This document shows, piece after piece, positions 22,896 through 25,961 of a stretch of 25,961 bases of DNA. Source of the DNA: Clostridia bacterium (GTDB taxonomy: Bacteria > Bacillota > Clostridia > Oscillospirales > Ruminococcaceae); assembly GCA_021152595.1 (NCBI GenBank), contig JAGKVC010000024.1, positions 1 to 25,961 on the forward strand, in the 5' to 3' direction. A model generated the notes under the pieces. It worked only from the letters and a program-made list of their open reading frames with translations, had not been told where the DNA came from and searched no databases. The position numbers were made by a program, and so were the translations under genes. Every line of letters starts with the position of its first letter. Within the stretch, counting starts at the first letter, position 1.

Positions 22896-25649
22896 TTATT
22901 TTGTGCCAAGCACGGAATACTCAATCTGTTTTGCGATGTACTGCAGAATACGGAGCACATCATCAGAACTCAGATCGCCGTCCTTCTTGCAGTCCGCATT
23001 GAGCTTGCCCTGCGAGGTGATCTTTGCGGTCTTATCCTCAGCAAGCATACGGGAAAGCAGAACAGCATCGGAAACATCAACGCGCTTATCAACATTGACA
23101 TCGCCGTAAGAAACGGTACCATCGACATTGCTCGGCTTCACGCCTTCCGGCTCCGGAGCGCCCTCCGGTGCAGTACCCCAGACACGCTCACCGTCAACAT
23201 ACATCGTCATGCCTTCAAATTCCTCAGGGCACTCATTCAGCGACTTGCCGAGTTCTTCCTGAGAAACCATGCCCTTGCGGCTGTAGTCATTGGAGGAATC
23301 CCAGATTGCAACATGCTTTTCGTTGCCGTCCTCGCCCACAGTAACATGCAGCTTCGGTGCAACGATTGCAAACTGGTAATCCATTTCACCGTAGAACTTG
23401 AAGTCCGGCCATGTCATTTCGAGATAGCAGTCGCCCTTGTCATTGTACTGAACAAGCTCAGTCTTGACTTGATACTCATTCTGCGAATTTGCAGCCATCT
23501 TGTCATACTGCATTTCGACATTGACATCATCAAGCGTCTGACCGCCTTCGATCAGCTCGGAGATGTTGAAGTAGTAACGGACTTTTACCTCATTCAGATA
23601 ACGAGGCGGAAGCAGTGTTTCATTGGTAAACTCAAGCAGAATCTGCGTAGAGCGGTTGCCGTCGTCACCGACTGCTGCCTTCAGGATGAACTCGCGCAGC
23701 TCTTCCGGTGTCTTATAGCTGGACTCCGGAGGCGGGAAGTTTTCCTGATTCTTCATGGTCTCATCGCCGTAGAAGTAGTAGAGACCTGCGCATGCGCCGA
23801 CGACTGCTGCATTGTAGTCAACGGCAACTTCGTTGTAGACATAGTCCTTTGTGATATCACGGTGCCAGTCGCCTGCATCCGGACCGCCGACGAGAGCGCC
23901 CCAGAGGACATGCACCTGATTCTCCGGATGATCCATATTCAGATCCTTGGAGCCGTGTGCTGCACGGTGATGCGGATGCGATGCAGCTGTCGGAGACCAT
24001 CCGACGATATACGGACGGTTCATCGGATTTTTACCCATGATGTATTCCATCTGTCCCTTTGCCCATTCAGCAAAGCGCATCGGATCATTCTTTTTCTCAT
24101 GGTCCTTTGCTTCCTTTGCATAAACGAGACAGCAGAGCTCAGCAGCGGTATTGTAACGCGCAGAACCGTACTCATTCAGCATGGAGAAGCCAGCCGGCGT
24201 TTTCTTCAGATAGTCGGTTGCTTCCGGCTTCTGCGGCTGCGTATCCCACTCGAATTCCTTATTCCAGATCGTATCGACAAGACCCGGATCAAGGTGGGTA
24301 ATGCCGGACCAGAACTCGCAGTTCCAGCGGAAGATATACCAGTCACGCTCAATGTTGGTAACCGGTGCGAGCTTCGCGAAAACGCCGCCCCAGACGGTAT
24401 CCCAGCAGTGAACCCAGATATTGTTCCAGCAGTTGTTGGTATCTGCGATGATGCGCTTCATGTAGCCGGTATACGGATGGCCGTCATTGCCGTTGGTTTT
24501 CGTCTCATCAACCGCAATAATCGGGATGATGTACTTATCATATGCTTCCTGATTGCGAACGGAGATATCACCGTCGCACTCGCAGTAGTACAGCCAGACA
24601 GCAGCCCATGCAAGCTCATCGTAGTCATAGCTCGAGGTATAGAAGCCGCCGTCATAACCGAGCGTCAGGACTTTGTTGCCCTCGTCCTCTTCATGAGAAG
24701 CAACAGCCATTTCATACAGATCCTTTGCGCCCTTGAGGCACTTCTTCGCGTAATCCGGATCGGTATCCTTAAAGTTCAGATAGTTGACCGCCAGAACAGC
24801 CGCTGCGCCTGCGCACATATCGGATGCACGGGAATCGGTCTGCTTAGCCTTTGCCTTCGCAGCGTTAGAATCAGCATCCTTGAGCTTGGATTCCGCAGCG
24901 CCGACAGAATCGCCGCCCTTGAAAACGTTTTTCTCGGTGCAGAGATACGCAGGTCTTGCAAAATCAAGCAGATGCTCGCCCTGAAGATCCGGGCAGAGCC
25001 AGTAGTTGTGGTCGATATTACCCTCACCGACCTGATAGACATAGGCCAGCAGCTTGCCGTCCTTGTCATAATAAAGTGCTTTCAGATAGAAATCGCAGAA
25101 TGCACGGAGAATATCCTCCATATGCTCAGCATTTCCGGTCTTGACATAAGCATCGCGGAATTCGTAATAGCCCCAGCCGAGTGTCGAAGCAGCATAGGTG
25201 CCCGGCAGACCGAATTTCACATGGTCGCCGGCGTCATGCATACCGCCTTCGCAGTCGAGGCAGCCGTCGCCGTCCGGATCAAGCTCATCTTTGTGCTCCG
25301 CAATCCACGAATCCGGCAGATTGATACCTTTGAAGTCCTCGCCGTACTGCTTCAGAGGAATCTTTGCATCCTCCATGTGGCAGTCGCCGCGCCATTCCAG
25401 TCTGCCGGTGCGCTTACCGCACTTGTTGGCATCATAGAAATGCAGCGTGTACTGAAGTCCCTTTGCGAAGTTGACCTCCACATCGTCATAGGAAAAGCTG
25501 CTGGGATCAGGAAATTTCTTTTCAGAATCCTCGACCTTTCCCGGGTCCTCACCTGCTGACGCGAACGCCGGCAGGGTGCAGGTGCCGAGCATCAGTGCCG
25601 AGAGGCAGACGCACAGACCTGACTTGAGAAAACGCAGTTCTGGTTTCAT
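22896..25649 (-). CDS. Secreted GH9 cellulase with CBM3c and dockerin
   Basis: A 917-residue cellulosomal endoglucanase. A signal peptide (about 1-32, ending LPAFASA) is followed by the GH9 catalytic domain (about 55-630). Its active site shows MHDAGDHVKFG (Asp139 and Asp142, the latter the likely base), PHHRAAHG (His560-Arg562), and YNEVAVDYNAA with the acid Glu607. A CBM3c-like module follows (about 660-815, NEVKVRYYFNISELIEGG), the usual partner of processive GH9 endoglucanases. A Pro/Glu linker leads to a C-terminal dockerin (from about 848), with YGDVNVDKRVDVSDAVLLS and LNADCKKDGDLSSDDVL. GAGGAGG precedes ATG 25649. No clear promoter is seen in the upstream 160 bases. Confidence 0.95.
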   Translation of the reverse strand: MKPELRFLKSGLCVCLSALMLGTCTLPAFASAGEDPGKVEDSEKKFPDPSSFSYDDVEVNFAKGLQYTLHFYDANKCGKRTGRLEWRGDCHMEDAKIPLKQYGEDFKGINLPDSWIAEHKDELDPDGDGCLDCEGGMHDAGDHVKFGLPGTYAASTLGWGYYEFRDAYVKTGNAEHMEDILRAFCDFYLKALYYDKDGKLLAYVYQVGEGNIDHNYWLCPDLQGEHLLDFARPAYLCTEKNVFKGGDSVGAAESKLKDADSNAAKAKAKQTDSRASDMCAGAAAVLAVNYLNFKDTDPDYAKKCLKGAKDLYEMAVASHEEDEGNKVLTLGYDGGFYTSSYDYDELAWAAVWLYYCECDGDISVRNQEAYDKYIIPIIAVDETKTNGNDGHPYTGYMKRIIADTNNCWNNIWVHCWDTVWGGVFAKLAPVTNIERDWYIFRWNCEFWSGITHLDPGLVDTIWNKEFEWDTQPQKPEATDYLKKTPAGFSMLNEYGSARYNTAAELCCLVYAKEAKDHEKKNDPMRFAEWAKGQMEYIMGKNPMNRPYIVGWSPTAASHPHHRAAHGSKDLNMDHPENQVHVLWGALVGGPDAGDWHRDITKDYVYNEVAVDYNAAVVGACAGLYYFYGDETMKNQENFPPPESSYKTPEELREFILKAAVGDDGNRSTQILLEFTNETLLPPRYLNEVKVRYYFNISELIEGGQTLDDVNVEMQYDKMAANSQNEYQVKTELVQYNDKGDCYLEMTWPDFKFYGEMDYQFAIVAPKLHVTVGEDGNEKHVAIWDSSNDYSRKGMVSQEELGKSLNECPEEFEGMTMYVDGERVWGTAPEGAPEPEGVKPSNVDGTVSYGDVNVDKRVDVSDAVLLSRMLAEDKTAKITSQGKLNADCKKDGDLSSDDVLRILQYIAKQIEYSVLGTK

Positions 25650-25809
25650 GAAAATCCTCCTCTTTTCTCTTTTACCAGTAAGTTGTCGGATCCCCTAAAA
25701 TAAAGATAGAAATATTGACTGTATGCTTTGAATATGTCTGCACGGGCTGCTTTTTATCTATTGCGCATCAGCCGCAGGGACACAGCATATTCTTTCTTTT
25801 TTCTGATAC

Positions 25810-25961
25810 TCACTGTTCCTTCATGCCGCAGCAGAACTTATATTTCTTGCCGCTGCCGCAGGGACAGGGATCATTCGGCTTAACCTTTTTCTTGGATGTC
25901 GCCTGACTTCTGAAGCTGCCGTCGCCTGCACCGGCATTCGGTGCATCGGGCTTTGCAACCT
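25810..25961 (-). CDS. secA: C-terminal end of SecA (or another SEC-C protein), 5' part outside window
   Basis: Fifty codons of a gene entering from the right edge. They encode an Ala/Gly-rich, likely flexible segment (VAKPDAPNAGAGDGSFRS), a Lys-rich stretch, and the zinc-binding SEC-C motif NDPCPCGSGKKYKFCCG, ending MKEQ. SecA, the motor of the Sec translocase, characteristically ends with a disordered linker and exactly this motif, which contacts SecB or ribosomes and lipids. Other SEC-C proteins share the motif, so the name is probable rather than certain. No obvious terminator is seen in the 160 bases up to the cellulase gene. Confidence 0.75.
   Translation of the reverse strand, partial: VAKPDAPNAGAGDGSFRSQATSKKKVKPNDPCPCGSGKKYKFCCGMKEQ

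Noticed and set aside
22890..22912. Sigma-54 type element (TGGCAC on the minus strand before rarA)
   Set aside because: The -24 half is present but no GC at the required -12 position; the sequence is also coding for the end of the cellulase.
23313..25559. 748-codon open frame on the plus strand
   Set aside because: It is exactly antisense to the GH9-CBM3c-dockerin gene, and its Ile/Arg/Val-rich translation shows no motif.
25650..25809. Promoter for the GH9 gene and terminator for secA
   Set aside because: Several AT-rich stretches (TATTTT, CATATT on the minus strand) have no matching -35 box, and only a 6-bp GGCTG-type pairing is present without a U-tract.

Overview
The window (about 26 kb, roughly 50% GC) reads as chromosomal DNA of a low-to-mid GC Gram-positive anaerobe of the Ruminococcus / Oscillospiraceae type. 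The evidence is two secreted plant-cell-wall enzymes ending in dockerin modules (a GH9 cellulase and a clan GH-A-like hydrolase), meso-diaminopimelate dehydrogenase, a DUF6465 protein next to HU, strong Shine-Dalgarno sites, and near-consensus sigma-A promoters with 17-bp spacers. A cellulosome-forming Ruminococcus fits best; species cannot be fixed from the sequence alone.

Layout. 1-1577 (minus): smpB followed by the 3'-truncated gene of an S66 LD-carboxypeptidase-like protein. 1682-3575 (plus): an overlapping three-gene operon (unknown protein, PflX-like radical SAM protein, DUF3592-like membrane protein). 3593-5677 (plus): malic enzyme coupled to a YdcF/DUF218 membrane protein, then a terminator. 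5719-7705 (plus): ddh, then HU plus an Ala/Lys-rich DUF6465 protein, then a strong terminator. 7767-12936: an envelope cluster with a class B penicillin-binding protein, a convergent amidase with an SH3 domain, and a divergent OmpR-type response regulator / histidine kinase pair whose sensor carries a very unusual low-complexity extracellular domain. 12974-15020 (plus): a MATE-like polysaccharide flippase overlapping a GrpB-family gene. 15067-16155 (minus): azlC-azlD. 16092-16445: a gene-free stretch with two hairpins and a possible small RNA. 16446-19153 (minus): the dockerin GH-A-like hydrolase. 19206-21141 (plus): DegV and an AEC transporter. 21109-22847 (minus): rarA and a short HD-domain protein. 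22861-25649 (minus): GH9-CBM3c-dockerin cellulase. 25810-25961 (minus): the C-terminal zinc motif of SecA or a SEC-C protein, cut by the window end.

How the parts may work together. The two dockerin enzymes would be exported by Sec and docked to cohesins encoded elsewhere. The PBP, amidase, two-component system and flippase form a plausible cell-envelope neighbourhood, although co-regulation is only inferred. Most other genes are housekeeping. The least ordinary signals are the (Asn-Pro-Trp)6-containing sensor of the kinase, the hairpins that cover the ribosome-binding site of the PBP gene and the start codon of the flippase gene, the two-hairpin intergenic transcript candidate near 16.4 kb, the unassigned hydrolase, and a compact HD-domain protein whose last codons double as the opposite gene's terminator. 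I found no convincing wholly new multi-gene system, no CRISPR array, no tRNA or rRNA and no intact mobile element.
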